Positions 1-11,290 of a DNA stretch of 64,000 nucleotides are shown here, one piece after another. Numbering within the stretch: the stretch's first letter is position 1; each line of letters opens with the position of its first letter. Origin of the DNA: Ampelocalamus luodianensis (Eukaryota > Streptophyta > Magnoliopsida > Poales > Poaceae); NCBI GenBank assembly GCA_036346255.1, contig CM070625.1, positions 21,661,488 to 21,725,487 on the forward strand, given 5' to 3'. The position numbers and the translations under genes are program-made. The notes beneath the pieces are model-generated. The model had not been told where the DNA came from and did not search any database. It worked only from the letters and a program-made list of their open reading frames with translations.

Positions 1-46
1 TCGGGCCACGGCGATATGGGTCGTGTCCGGCGACATTTGTGCCCTC

Positions 47-77
47 AAAATGTTCGCAATAGTATTGCGAACATTTT
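47..77. repeat. perfect 31 bp palindrome
   Basis: Two 15 bp arms, AAAATGTTCGCAATA and its exact reverse complement, flank a single G. It lies in LTR D just before the degenerate array. It could form a hairpin in RNA or DNA; no function can be assigned. Confidence 0.9.
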
Positions 78-159
78 TGCCCCGGACCGACCGCGCCGTG
101 GTCGTACGCCGGCGACGAGCCGCTGACCAAAGCGGTGTCCCGGTCGTTGTCGCGCTTTT

Positions 160-1205
160 GTCAAGTCATTGGACCTCCTCGGGTTCATCGTGACCGTCTA
201 GGACCTCCCGTGTTAGATTCGCACCATAGGATCTTGTCGGCAAAAACTCTAGCTCTCAAGACCTCTTCGATTCAATCCTAGCCCTTAATGACCTCTTCCT
301 GCTTAGATCCACCCGTAGATCCTTTGTTCACGTAATAGCTAAGTCCTAGGACCTCTCGCTGTGGTCTTAGCCGCTCATGACCCTTCATTGTAGATCCGGA
401 CCGCTAGATCTCCTAGTCTAAGTCCTTAGCGCGGGACCTCCCACCATTTGGAATCCCGGCCGTTAAAGACCTCCATAGGTAAAATCCCACCGCTAAGATC
501 ACCCTCCGCCTTGGGGTCCTCTTTGCAAAGACCTCCTTGAGGTCCTCTGTGCAAAAGGTCACCTCGGTCGCTTTTGTCAAAACCACCCTCTTGAACCACC
601 TCTCGAGGTCCTCGTTGCAAAAGACCACCCGGCCTTTGTAAAGAAAACCTTCAAAACCACCCCGTGGTCCTCTTTGCAAAAGACCACCCTTGGTCTTTTG
701 TAAAGAGAACCTCGAGACCTCCTCGTCTTTGGTCTTAAGCGTGAGGACCTCCCGCCTAGATCCGGACCGCTCAGACCTCTCCCATGGAGATCCGAGCCAT
801 CCGATCTCTCTCTGCAGTTAATCGTGTTGGAGGACCTCCCGAGGAAATCTCGACCGTTAGGACCTCCTCGGTGAGATCCTAGCCGCCAAGACCTCTCGCA
901 TTCGCCACCGCTTAGGTCCTCTCTCTCCGATCAGATCTAGACCGTTAAGACCTCCTCGGAGATCTTAACCGCCCGCACTCTCCCCTTAGCGAGATAGCCG
1001 CACGACCTCCCTAGTGCGCGAGGACCTCATCCGTGTGTGCTGTGCATCCGGTGGTCGGAGCCGTCGGATTCAATATCAACGGCTAAGACCTCTCCTAGGC
1101 GCGGCAAGGTCTTTGCGCCCAGGTGCTCGTGCGGGTTTTAGCATCAGAGCTCGTGAGCCGTGCGATCCTTGATCATCGGCCCACGACCTCCCCAGTTTTA
1201 TTGGT
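160..1205 (+). repeat. degenerate GACCTCC-type tandem array in LTR D
   Basis: Short units built around GACCTCC with linkers such as GATCC-GACCGCT-AA recur every roughly 25-45 bases. A sub-block at about 500-720 alternates TTTGCAAAAGACCACC and TTTTGTAAAGA words. The same sub-block and array occur in LTR E (about 6950-8210), so the array is probably a feature of this LTR subfamily. Short open frames across it are repeat artefacts. Confidence 0.75.
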
Positions 1206-3394
1206 TTTCCAGATTTAGTTCCGAGAGCTTTTATTTGCACATATTAATTGTTTTAAACTTCAAAATTGCATATCTTTTTCTCTGTAGCTCCAAATTTAAC
1301 AAACTAAAGTTCTATAGATGCATCTGTTAAAGTACTTTAGCTTAGTATAGGTTTTACAGTAGTCTTTAATACTGAAATGAATCATGCCTTAGATTTATAA
1401 CTTAGAAAAATCATAACTCTTTCAATATAACTCCAAATGACCTGAAATTTTATATGGGTTACCACTATACCAGTAAGTAGCTACCATAAAAATTTCAGCT
1501 CCAAAATCTTTCTAGAAAATATTTTTGCTACAGTGCTAATTATGGCCGAAATTAGGTTTTTAGGGACTATCTTTTGCACCACAAATCCAAATTAAGTTTT
1601 TCCAGTTCCTATGTCTAGGTATATTAGTATTTTACCTTGTGTATAAATTTCATCGCATTTGGATAATTTTTGCTTGCTCTTTTGTTTAAGTGATTGCTCG
1701 TCTTATCGGTTGTTTTCACTCTTTCGCTTAGGATTCGATATTTGCGGTAACCCCGAGAACGACCCTCCGCAACAAATTGAGCAATGCAAGCGAGCAAGCG
1801 CTTGATCATTTCCATTGGTCCCATTACTTTTAAAGTCTAATATTTTGTTTAACTTCTATGTATGCATTGCTATTTTGTTGTTAAATTGATTAGTTAATCC
1901 TCTAGTTGCATAATCTGTAGGTAAATGATTATCCTCTACTACGAGCCTAGGTTATTTGTCTTTGTGATTAGAGTTCGTTGGATGAGCTCTTGTCACTTAG
2001 TAGATTCGAATAAATATTGCTTAGCCATGCCTAGATATCGGTAGTATTGGGCGATCATCGACTTGGTCGATGGTCTTGATCACACAAATACTTATATTAT
2101 TCCATTATGTCCAACCCTTGTGTTTTACCATTTTGCAAATCAAAAACTGAAAACAAAAATTATACCTTGGCTTGGGCACAATGGTATGTTGGGTGATCTG
2201 TTGGGTGTGAATGGAATGGTGCCTAAGTCCCTAAGGACCGAGTTACTTGTGCCATTGATCCAAGCAATTATTGCGTGCTAACCACACGAGGGGGATATGG
2301 AACCTCTCTTGACTAAGTACTTTGGAAGGTGTTAATTATGAGCTGGTCGGTGGGTGTGTTCTGTGTGTGTGTGTTGTTGGAGGGGAGCATTAGCAGGCCG
2401 GTTAGGCTGTCTAATGTGTCTTTCTCCCGTGGGTTGCGGCTCTTAATTAGCATCGCCCATTGGAAAGCGCCTTGTTAGACTTAGCCATGCCCGCATACCA
2501 AAGGAAGTGTGCTAACCGTGGTGGTGGAAAGCGGTCTATCGTGTGGGTACATTGGTACACCCCGCAGGTTAAAACTATTCGAATAGCCTCGTCCTAGGTT
2601 ATGGACACGCTTGGTTATTTCCCACAAGAACTAGACTACAACCTTTTAAAAACTTAAACTTGACATGGGTGGTATGAAGGGTACTTCATGCTATTGTTGT
2701 GGTGACTCAAGTTAGTCACTTCTAGGTTGGTGTTGTCATCTATCTATTGTTATTATTGTCTCTCTTTATTTGAACAATAAAAGTTAATTGCAAACTTGCT
2801 TTGAATCTATTACCTTATTACAAATGAAAACTTGCTTTATGTCTGAAAATAAGTCGAGCCTCATACACTTAAATAAAGCTTGCATGTAGTTAATTATAGT
2901 TCTGTTATCTCACACGTCAGTCTTGCAGTACAAAAACAAGTTTTGTACTCATCCGCTTTGCTTAATATTAATTGTTGCAGAGGAAGAAGGTGAGCCCCAA
3001 GGGCCTCACTTTTGTGAGTAATGTTATGCGCCGTTTGGGGACGATTAGCTTGGCGGTCCTGGTTGGTTGCCTTGTGGGTAAAAGGCACACCGATTGGCTT
3101 TTGTTTATCGCCATCTTATGGCCATTTTGCTTCATTTGCTGAAACTAGTTACTCATGTGTTATTTGGCCATTCTGCCTCTCTTTTGTAATAACTCTCTTT
3201 ATATTATCTATGTCTCTCGCTTGTGCTTTTGCTTGGCTCTATGTGTATGAATGGAATTGATGCATGATTTTGTAACGGGTGTGTATATAATTTCCGGAAG
3301 TATACATATCTCGAGGCTTGGTTTATTTGATTTGTACTGTAAGGACCAAGTGGATGGTTAAACAATACAAGCCGAATAAACCGGGGTCCTCACA

Positions 3395-5251
3395 GTGGTC
3401 CTTTGACCGCCCGTGGACTTGGTCTTAGACCAAGGGCCCACATGTGAGTGACTCGGGATTTTCCTTTATAAGAAAAATTCGCCGAAATTGATTGTGAGCT
3501 GACGTCACCCTTGCGCAATAATTAGATTTTCTTTAGAAATATAAATCAAGAAAATCTAATAAATTCAGAATTTAGGTTTTTAATAAATTTAAACTTCAAA
3601 AATTCATATCGTTTGCATATGAACTCCAAATTGGGTGATTCAACTTGCAAAATTTGTATAAAATTATAATCTAGCTAACTAAACCAAAATATTTCAATTT
3701 GGAGTTAATTAGAGCTACATTTTTGAATTTATTTGAATTTGAATTGAATTTGTCGTATTTTCGCGTGTAGACTTCGACGACTCCAGAGAGTTTGACCATC
3801 CCGAGGACTTAGATTTTCAAGACGTCAACGAAGGCAAGTTATACCATTGATCATGTTGATCCCATTACTTTAAGTTATTTTCAGTTTTTAAAATTACTTA
3901 ATGCATGCATATGTTCATACAAGTATTTCAATACCCTGTTTTTATACATAGTTATTCCAATATTCATTGTACGACCAATTTGGATGTCGAACATGAATAC
4001 CTTGTCACCATTAGAAAAAAATAATACTAAAATTAATCATATGCTTAGCCATGCTTAGACCACATTTATGAATTCAGGAAGGTTTAGCCAAATTTTTTAC
4101 AAACTTGATTTCAATTTGACACTGTGGTATTGTTTTATCACAGAAGGTTTATAAAGAGGGTTTTTACTATAAATAAAATCAAAATGGGTTTGGACTTGGG
4201 CGAATAGGTTGAATGGTGGGTGCGGGTTTATGCACAGGTTTAATCTGGTTAAGATTAAGGCCCAGGGTTTGTTTGAAAGACGCCCAAGTCAATTGAGGAC
4301 TAGTCTTTGAGCCGCTTTTGCTATGCTCATCAGTACCACCACATATCCTCAGATGGGCAGGATTTGGCTAAGTAATTTGTAATGTTTTAGTGTATTTGTG
4401 CCATGTTGATTGTGTGGGTGTCGGGTAGACATTTATTCCCACTTGGCGCAAGAGGGGGCTTTCGGAGGCCTCATGATAACTGCTCAGTTGCACGCCTACG
4501 GAAGCGTGTTTTGGCCGACATAATGAGCATGTCATTTCGTGTGGGTAAAGCTGTACAGACTCTGCAGAGTAGAAACTATTCGAATAGTCGCGTCCGCGGT
4601 CATGGACATGCTAGCAAGGCCACTTGAAGTTAGACTTGTTTTTGGTTTTAAAATGTTTTATCAAATGGTTTGAGGATGGTTAATCCTTGTGGAAAATTAG
4701 ATGGTCAGCCATGTGTTAGGAGGGTATCCTTCACCTATTCATTTGGTGGTTATCCATACCTTAATATTGTCATTTTAAAATTCCGACTTTGGATATATTA
4801 TAAAAATGGCCTTGGAAATTAATATGATTATTTAAACTGAAAAATGTTGTTTATGCAAAATAACCCTTGCCTGATTCACTTGTTTACCTTATGCATGCAT
4901 TTTCATTTCATATTGGGTGTAGCTTGCGAGCACGGTAGTAGTGCTCACTCTTGCTGAATAACTTTTATTCAGGAGAAGATTTCTTCCCCGACGGTGAGGA
5001 CCAGGACGTTTAGGCCTTCGACTCCAGACGATTGCCTGTGGCGAATTGTGTGGCTCACATTTATTACTATGCTTCTGCAATGTTATTTGCTATTTGCTTA
5101 TCAGACTCAGCTGTATTAAACATTTGATTATTTAATGTTATTTAAGTTTCCATGATATGATTGTGATATCAATTTTGTGAGACGTGTACACTGAAATCTG
5201 GACGGTGTATGAACACAGAGAATTCGGGATCCTTTGTTTCCGGGTTCGACA
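3395..5251 (+). mobile_element. LTR copy A, 3' part, interrupted by LTR D
   Basis: This aligns by eye with the minus-strand LTR B over most of its length, including the AATTATAATNTAGCTAACT block near 3668, the GTCGTATTTTCGCGT block near 3752, and the CTATTCGAATAG core at 4576-4587. It ends ...CCGGGTTCGACA at 5251. The missing 5' part (about 1.3 kb by comparison with B) should lie left of LTR D, outside the window. What follows 5251 does not look like a primer-binding site, so it is probably a solo LTR. Confidence 0.75.
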
Positions 5252-5859
5252 GAAAGTGTGCAGCATGGTTAGTTGGTTACCAGACAGGCAGCGAACGTAG
5301 CAGGGAAGCCCACTGCACACTACAAAATAAAAAAGCAATCGTTTTATTTTTGACAGGAAACTGCTATTGCTCTCTGTAACAACAAACATGTCGATGATGT
5401 GAACTAAACAAAAGTTACAGAAGACTGGCTGTTGTTCTTTAGTTCTGGAAATCAGAAAATGAATGGCTATGAGCAAACATTGTAGTGCACTTTGAATAAA
5501 TCAATTCAATTCTTTATTTGACATACTAAAAAACCTTTTAAAACACCATCAATATCAGAACCGAGAAATAACATGTAGAGCAACCAATGAGGAAATGGCT
5601 ATAGATTGGTTATACATTAAAGGAAAGCATAATACAAGACATAACCTGAAACATCCGTAGTTCGCCTTATCATTTTGCTACGGTAAGCTCCACAAAAACA
5701 ATTAGACATGAGCGTTGAAATCCCTACTCATAGAATGTGGAAACAGAGAAATTCCAAATGAAATCCAAAATGCATGCATGCAAAAAAGGGCAAAATATAT
5801 ATGTTCAAGTAACCTAGTGGTCTGATGCATGAGGTATTGATGAGAAAGAAAAGAAGAGC
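5252..5859. other. spacer between LTRs A and E, no gene seen
   Basis: AT-rich sequence that does not resemble the neighbouring LTRs. It contains AATAAA-like words near 5490. No reading frame has recognisable protein similarity. It may be low-copy host DNA. Confidence 0.4.
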
Positions 5860-8210
5860 TGTAACAGCCCAAAAATACCTAAATGCAAAAATACGGGTTT
5901 TTTTTAAAAAAAAAATTGGTATGTTATCTATTGTCGTACCGTGCCTGCATCTTTGAGAGTTACTTGATTGCATTGTCTTTTCTGCTCTCATGATTTTGTC
6001 TATTTTCGCATAGGAATTCCTTAAAGCGATTATCAGAATTTTAGCAAACCTAAAATTCTGTTGTTCTGCCTTCTTCCCAAATTCTTTCGAGCCTTTTCTT
6101 GTTACCTGCTTTCCCCTTTGGCTTAGTCCTGGCTAGCCTGGTTCTGGTCTAGTTCGACTAGCTCATGTGCATTCTTTTTCTTCCTATTTGCCCAGCCATG
6201 CCAGTGTCGTGTCATTGCTCCTTCTCCACTGTTCCTTCCTGTTAACGAATATGACTCGTGCATGCATGCTCACATGCGGTGCACTTCCTTAGATACTCGG
6301 TCCTCAGCGCGCATGTATGTAAGCGCTAACGCCCCAGCTGGCTCGGCCAAATTCTACCGCCGCCACCTCTCTCTCTCGTTCTCTTGTATACACGTTGTGC
6401 TATCGTATGTTTATACATACACCGAGCCATATAGGGTTGAGCACCCATTGTGCTTTTACTCTCCTCTATTTCACACTTCGACAGCCTCTGCCGAACTTTG
6501 TTCACCAGACAACTCCTTCTGTCATAAGACCGGTGATAGCTGCATCCCCTCTCGGTGTGCTAACCAATTTCGCCAAGCGCCATCAATAGCCATCACCCAA
6601 GCCGTCATTCCGCTACCCTCGTGCCCATAACGCCAACTACTCCAACCACTCCTCCTCGTCTATTGCACTGTGGTGCATGCACATATTTACTCCCAACCTC
6701 GAATGCCTTCCTTTACCATTCCAGTGTTAGCCTCACTTTCATCCTCCCATAGGTGAACTCGAGCTCTAGTTGGGCACAAGCGCCGCCTACCGGTGGCCGC
6801 CACATCACCACCATCGCCATTAACACCTATCGGTGAGGCTACTCCCATGTTGTGTGCATTCGCCACACTGCGCCTAAGGTGGCGCTTCCCTCAACTAACC
6901 CTACTCCTCAACTCACAAGAACCGCCTTGATGTCGTTCTTATTCCCCTCCGTCGAGGACACTTCAAGACCTCTCGAAGGACCATCTATCGCCTCCCAAGA
7001 TCACCTCCTGTCCTCAAGTTACTTGCAGCACAGAGCTTCTCGCATAGTTATGGCCCACGTCGCCAGCCCAGCTCCGTACTGGTAAGTTCCTAGTGGCCAG
7101 ATGCTCCTCCTGGTTCAAACTACCATGTTTTTCTTTAGAAATTCTTTGATTCTTTCTACCACTACTTTCTCCAGGACCTCTCTTAGTCATAACGCCCACA
7201 CGACCTCCCTTGGTCGTAACACTCCCATGAACTCCTCTTTTGCAAAGATCACCCTCATTGGCCACGGCCTCACAGTCTACAAAGACCACCCATCTAGCCG
7301 CGCCCTCCCCTCTTTTGGACCATCCGATCAGACAGGACGACCCAATTGAGAAATGAGGTTCGAACGTTCACCTCATTTTGGACCATCCGATCAAAATTAG
7401 ATGGACCGATTGAGATGAGAGGCTCGAATGGTCCGAACGTTCATCTCATTTTGAACCGCCCAATCAAAGTCGAACGGCTCCGCTTCGCTGCACCTTACCT
7501 CTTTGACTCGTGATCTCTCAAGAAGATCACCCCTTGGTCTCTTTGCAAAGACCACCCTCTTGGTCTTTTTACAAATGCCACCCTCTTGATCCAAACCTCC
7601 CATTCTACAAAGATCACCCTCTTGGTCTTTTTGCAAATGCCACCCTCTTGATCGTGACCTCCCGCTTTACAAAGACCACCCTCTGGGTCATGATCTCCCA
7701 TTTTACAAAGACCACTCTCTTGGTTGTGACCTCCCGTTTTACAAAGACCATCCTCTCTGTCATGACCTCCCATTTTGCAAAGACCACTCTCTTGGTCGTA
7801 ACACTCTCACAACCTCCTCCGGTCATAGCGCCTTTTGCGACCTCCCCTCACCGTGACACTCACACGACCTCCCCCTGATCCCAGTACTTCCAAGACCTTC
7901 CTCTGATCACAGTACCTCAAGGACCTTCCTTAGTTACAGTACTTCCAAGACCTCCCCTGGCTACAGTGATTCCAGGACCTAGCTAGGTCAACAGTACCTT
8001 CACGACCTCCCTTGGTCATAGTGTACCTACGACCTCCCCTGGCTATAGTGATTCCAGGATCTGCCCAGGTCAATAGTACCTTCGCTACCTCCCCAAGTCA
8101 CAGTACGTCCAGGACCTCCCCATGTCACAGAGTTTCCCACAACCTCCCCTGATCATAGTGCACCCACGACCTCCCCAGGTCAACGATACCTCCACGACCT
8201 TGGCAGCATA
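5860..8210 (+). mobile_element. LTR copy E, 5' part, truncated
   Basis: The left end TGTAACAGCCCAAAAATACC starts with the same TGTAACAGCCC as the true 5' end of LTR B. A GACCTCC array like that of LTR D follows from about 6950. Between about 7315 and 7480 there are about three tandem copies of a roughly 75 bp unit beginning TTTTGGACCATCCGATCA. Homology stops near 8210, where different sequence starts. The five bases before the left end are AGAGC; the matching right end was not found, so E is truncated or broken further. Confidence 0.65.
6950..8210 (+). repeat. degenerate GACCTCC/AAAGACCACC array in LTR E
   Basis: Runs of TTTGCAAAGACCACCCTC and CATGACCTCCCATTTT words (about 7520-7800) pass into units such as GACCTCCCCTGGTCATAGTG spaced 30-40 bases (7850-8205). 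It is the counterpart of the array at 160-1205. Confidence 0.75.
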
Positions 8211-8613
8211 ATGGATGGATGGTGAATAAATGGGGAGAGTAGATGGCTGTTAAAGAAATGAAAAGAGTAAACGAATGATGAAGAAATGAGGTGAGCTGAG
8301 AGTGGATGAATCAATGAGCACGGAGCTTCGTTTTATACGCACGATCGCGCAGAGTGTCGGAGAGAAGAAACCCATAGAGCCGTTGCTTCTCTATGCTTGT
8401 TACATCAAATTTATGTCATGTCTCGCGTCTTTGCCTGTTGCTTCTTGGTGCTCGCGGCTTGCCCGTTGTCTCTCGCCATCTCACGAGACTTGCCCGTTGC
8501 CTATCTTTTTCCGGGATTCCATGGAGCTATCTCTTTCAATCTGAAAAAAGCAAAAGTTTTAGTCCTCGGTACTCACCAACAACAAGATTCCCTCTCTTCT
8601 TTATTCCCCTCCC

Positions 8614-8665
<52 letters not shown>

Positions 8666-9480
8666 CTGGAGTCTTCCCGGTTGGCTCGGTTCCATCGCCA
8701 TTCCAATTCGCCTCAGTGTGCCAGGCCCCATCGCCTCCCCCTTCCTAGTGCTTCTACCGAGCGCCTCGCCCCCCATCGCCTTGTGCCCTCGCCCCCCATC
8801 ACCGGCCTCCCCCTCCTGGTGCTTCTACCGAGCGCCTCTAGCCTCCCCATCGCCTCACCCCCCATCGTCGGCCCGGTCTTCTTCTTCTACCGAGCGCCTC
8901 CGACTCTGGTACTCCATGGTGGCCTAGCGTCGCCGCTGCCGCTAGCTCCCTCGTGGCTACCCGTGCTCTCCCGAACCGTCCGACGCAGACGCTGCTGTGG
9001 CGCCACCTCTACCACGGCGTGGCCTTCGCCGCCAAACCTCTTGCCCTCGCCACGACGCCGCCGGCCTCAAATGGTGCCTCGTGGTCGGTCCGGCCTGGCC
9101 ATCTTGGTCCAACGCGGTGGGAGGCGAGGAGGCGTGGCAGAGCGGCAAGGCGCGGAGGCGAGAGGAGGTGTCTGCCGCCGGGAGGCTCCCGACACCCGCG
9201 CCGCGCTCGCGTGGTCGCGCTCTCCACAGTGCTCACGCGTCACGCCTCTCGGCCTCTCGGCGGCTCCCGAGGCGGCCGCCGGAGGTGTGCCATGTGCCGG
9301 CCGTGCCGCCGTGCGAACGCCATTTCCGACCACGACGCCGCACCGTCCGCGTCCGCGCCATCGTCTTTGCTCTTCCGTGCTTGGCTTTGCCGCCGTCTTG
9401 CGCGCGCCGCCCACCATGTGGCGTGCTCGATGTGCTTGGGCCTGCTGAGCCGGCTAGGCCTCGGGCCGCACGAATAGCCC
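8211..9480. other. GC-rich unassigned stretch, origin unclear
   Basis: It starts AT-rich (8211-8390) and turns strongly GC-rich after a CT microsatellite. Three spaced copies of a CTTCTACCGAGCGCCTC word occur between 8745 and 8910. Long overlapping frames on both strands reflect base composition; none shows a recognisable domain. It lies beyond the 3' side of the minus-strand MULE transposase remains, so it may be MULE non-coding sequence or captured DNA. Confidence 0.35.
8619..8662. repeat. (CT)22 microsatellite
   Basis: An uninterrupted CT dinucleotide run of 44 bases, preceded by a pyrimidine-rich stretch. Confidence 0.95.
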
Positions 9481-10785
9481 GGCGACTCCCATCTCTAAGC
9501 ATGGCTTGTTATACATGCGGCGATGCCGCCACACCACTCGGTGCATTCTTGTTTCCTTTTCCCCATGGTATGATCATTGATATATTTTTATCAAAGCTCG
9601 ATCTCGCACTTCCTCCCGAGGTCATCGGTCACCCGGATGTCATGCATTCGGCCTTCTCCATCTCCTAGTCCATGTGCCTCTGTATGTTCTCGCACCACCG
9701 CTTTCCTTCCTCCATCCAGCGCTTGGTCGGTGGCTCTATCGACAAATAACCAATAGTGTGAGTCCATATCTCCTGACGATCGCAGTGATAGGGAGGCACC
9801 ACACACCTTTGAGGACGCTATTGTACACCTCGCACATATTGGTCATCATAATCCCGCACTCGCACCATCTGTTTCATAGAGAGGGATCATTTCTCCAATT
9901 CGTGAGAGTGGCGATGAATCTACTCTAAGAAACTTATGGCATTCTTTGGGTTGCTTTCCCTCCAGCATTCTCCGGAGTGGACTCCTTGCATGCATCGAGT
10001 CCAGTGTTCTAGGTCTCTCTAGATGGACTCAAACTTCCACCTCTAGTTACAGAGACACAATGCCTTGAACGCCTTCACAACTTCCGATCACGAAATCGTG
10101 TGAACAAGTTAGATGCAAGATGCCTCATGCACCACCGGATTGCACATCGCCCATTGGTGAGGGGTTGTAGGATCAAGGATAACCGACTAGAGGGGTGAAT
10201 AGGAGGTTTTAAACTTTTAAACAAATTAACGAGATAAGCTAATTAATAACTTAGTCTAAACAAATTATACTTCTAGCTAAGCAATACAAGCACAAAGATC
10301 AAGCTAGAAATATAAATGCGGAAGAGTAAAGACTAGGAATAACCACAATGAGACAACGATGTTTTCCTCGTGGTATCGAAGACTTGCCGGCCTTCACTAG
10401 TCCACGCTGAGGAGCTTGAACCAATCAAGCCGCTCCACGTATTAAGCCTTTCTCGATCACTATTGGTTGTTCTTCCTCCACTCCGAGATGGTGAACACCA
10501 AACCACTCACAATATGGGCACCGGCCTCTTCACAATCTTCTTGAAGAGATCACTGCAATCACCGCTGCCCGTCTAGGAGTTCGGCAAAACTCCAAGAGTA
10601 ACAAACCAAGACCTTCGCTTGACGACACTCAAGTGCAATAGGATCAACTAGAATGATGAATGCACTTTGAATGAGCTCAACAACCTCTCAAAGAGTGAAC
10701 AAATGAATTTGAGGAGTTGAATGAATGCACAAGGCTCTAAGGATGTTAAATGTGGTCTAGCACTCTGTCCTTGAGCAGGTGGGGG

Positions 10786-10797
10786 AGTATTTATACC
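10786..10797 (-). promoter_or_regulatory. putative TATA box of LTR F
   Basis: TATAAATAC reads on the minus strand within a purine/pyrimidine-flanked stretch (GGGGGTATAAATACTCCCCC). LTR I has TATAAATAG on the same strand at a comparable place. This is the basis for the leftward orientation; no transcript evidence is available. Confidence 0.45.
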
Positions 10798-10848
10798 CCC
10801 CAACAAAAATTATAGCCGTTGGAGAAGAAAACTCCACTTTTCACTTGA

Positions 10849-11290
10849 GCGGTACTACCGCCAAATACTAAGCGGTACTACCGCACTTTTTCAACCACTT
10901 CAAGAACGGCTATAACAGAGGCATTAAATGTCCTGACATAGCCGCTTTATTTCTGAGAGCGGTACTACCGCCAACTAACGAGCGGTATTACGCAGAGCGG
11001 TCATACATGCAAAGTGAGTGCGTACTACCGCTTTCCAAGAGAGACAAAAGAGGTGCGTTACCGGAAAACACATACCGCCAAGTAACGATCGGAATAACCG
11101 GCGCGCGGTACTTTCGCTATCAATTGCGGTACTACCGCATTTCGTCATACCAAGATGAACACTTGCGGTACTACCGCGTTGAGGATTTGGCACGAAACCC
11201 GAGAAGGGTCTCTCAGTAAAAACATACCGCCATTACAAGTCCGGTCATACTGCAGAGCTGTAGTACTGCCGTTCAATGCCAGACTACCGA
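10849..11290. repeat. array of GCGGTACTACCGC dyads in LTR F
   Basis: Five perfect copies of the 13-mer GCGGTACTACCGC (arms GCGGTA/TACCGC around one base) start at 10849, 10872, 10969, 11126 and 11165. Degenerate copies lie around 10982, 11030, 11080, 11105, 11225 and 11255. All lie upstream of the minus-strand TATA box. Confidence 0.9.

Larger units (their letters stand above)
1..3394 (+). mobile_element. LTR copy D (long-LTR family), 5' end outside window
   Basis: Non-coding retrotransposon LTR with no long reading frame. Its right end, CCGGGGTCCTCACA at 3394, resembles the CCGGGTTCGACA-type ends of copies A, B and C. It shares with A and B a core around 2575-2616 holding the palindrome CTATTCGAATAG, and its 1735-1840 stretch lies at the same relative place as a recognisable block of copy A (about 3770-3870). 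Homology to copy B resumes directly after 3394, so D appears to have inserted into copy A. The TSD cannot be checked because the left end is outside the window. The first 1.2 kb holds a hairpin and a degenerate array, listed separately. A clade name would be a guess. Confidence 0.6.

Noticed and set aside
5252..5300. Possible primer-binding site after LTR A
   Set aside because: The sequence GAAAGTGTGCAGCATGG does not match the usual tRNA 3' ends and no gag follows, so an intact retrotransposon is not supported.
6262..6630. 122-residue plus-strand frame
   Set aside because: Inside LTR E, no domain, not conserved in the other copies by eye.
8393..9668. Long overlapping frames up to 351 residues in GC-rich sequence
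   Set aside because: Low-complexity Ser/Pro/Arg composition on both strands, a CT microsatellite translated into a Leu/Ser run, and no domain. Best explained by base composition.
10849..11290. CRISPR-like spaced repeats
   Set aside because: Copies are short dyads with irregular spacing inside a proven plant LTR; no constant repeat-spacer geometry.
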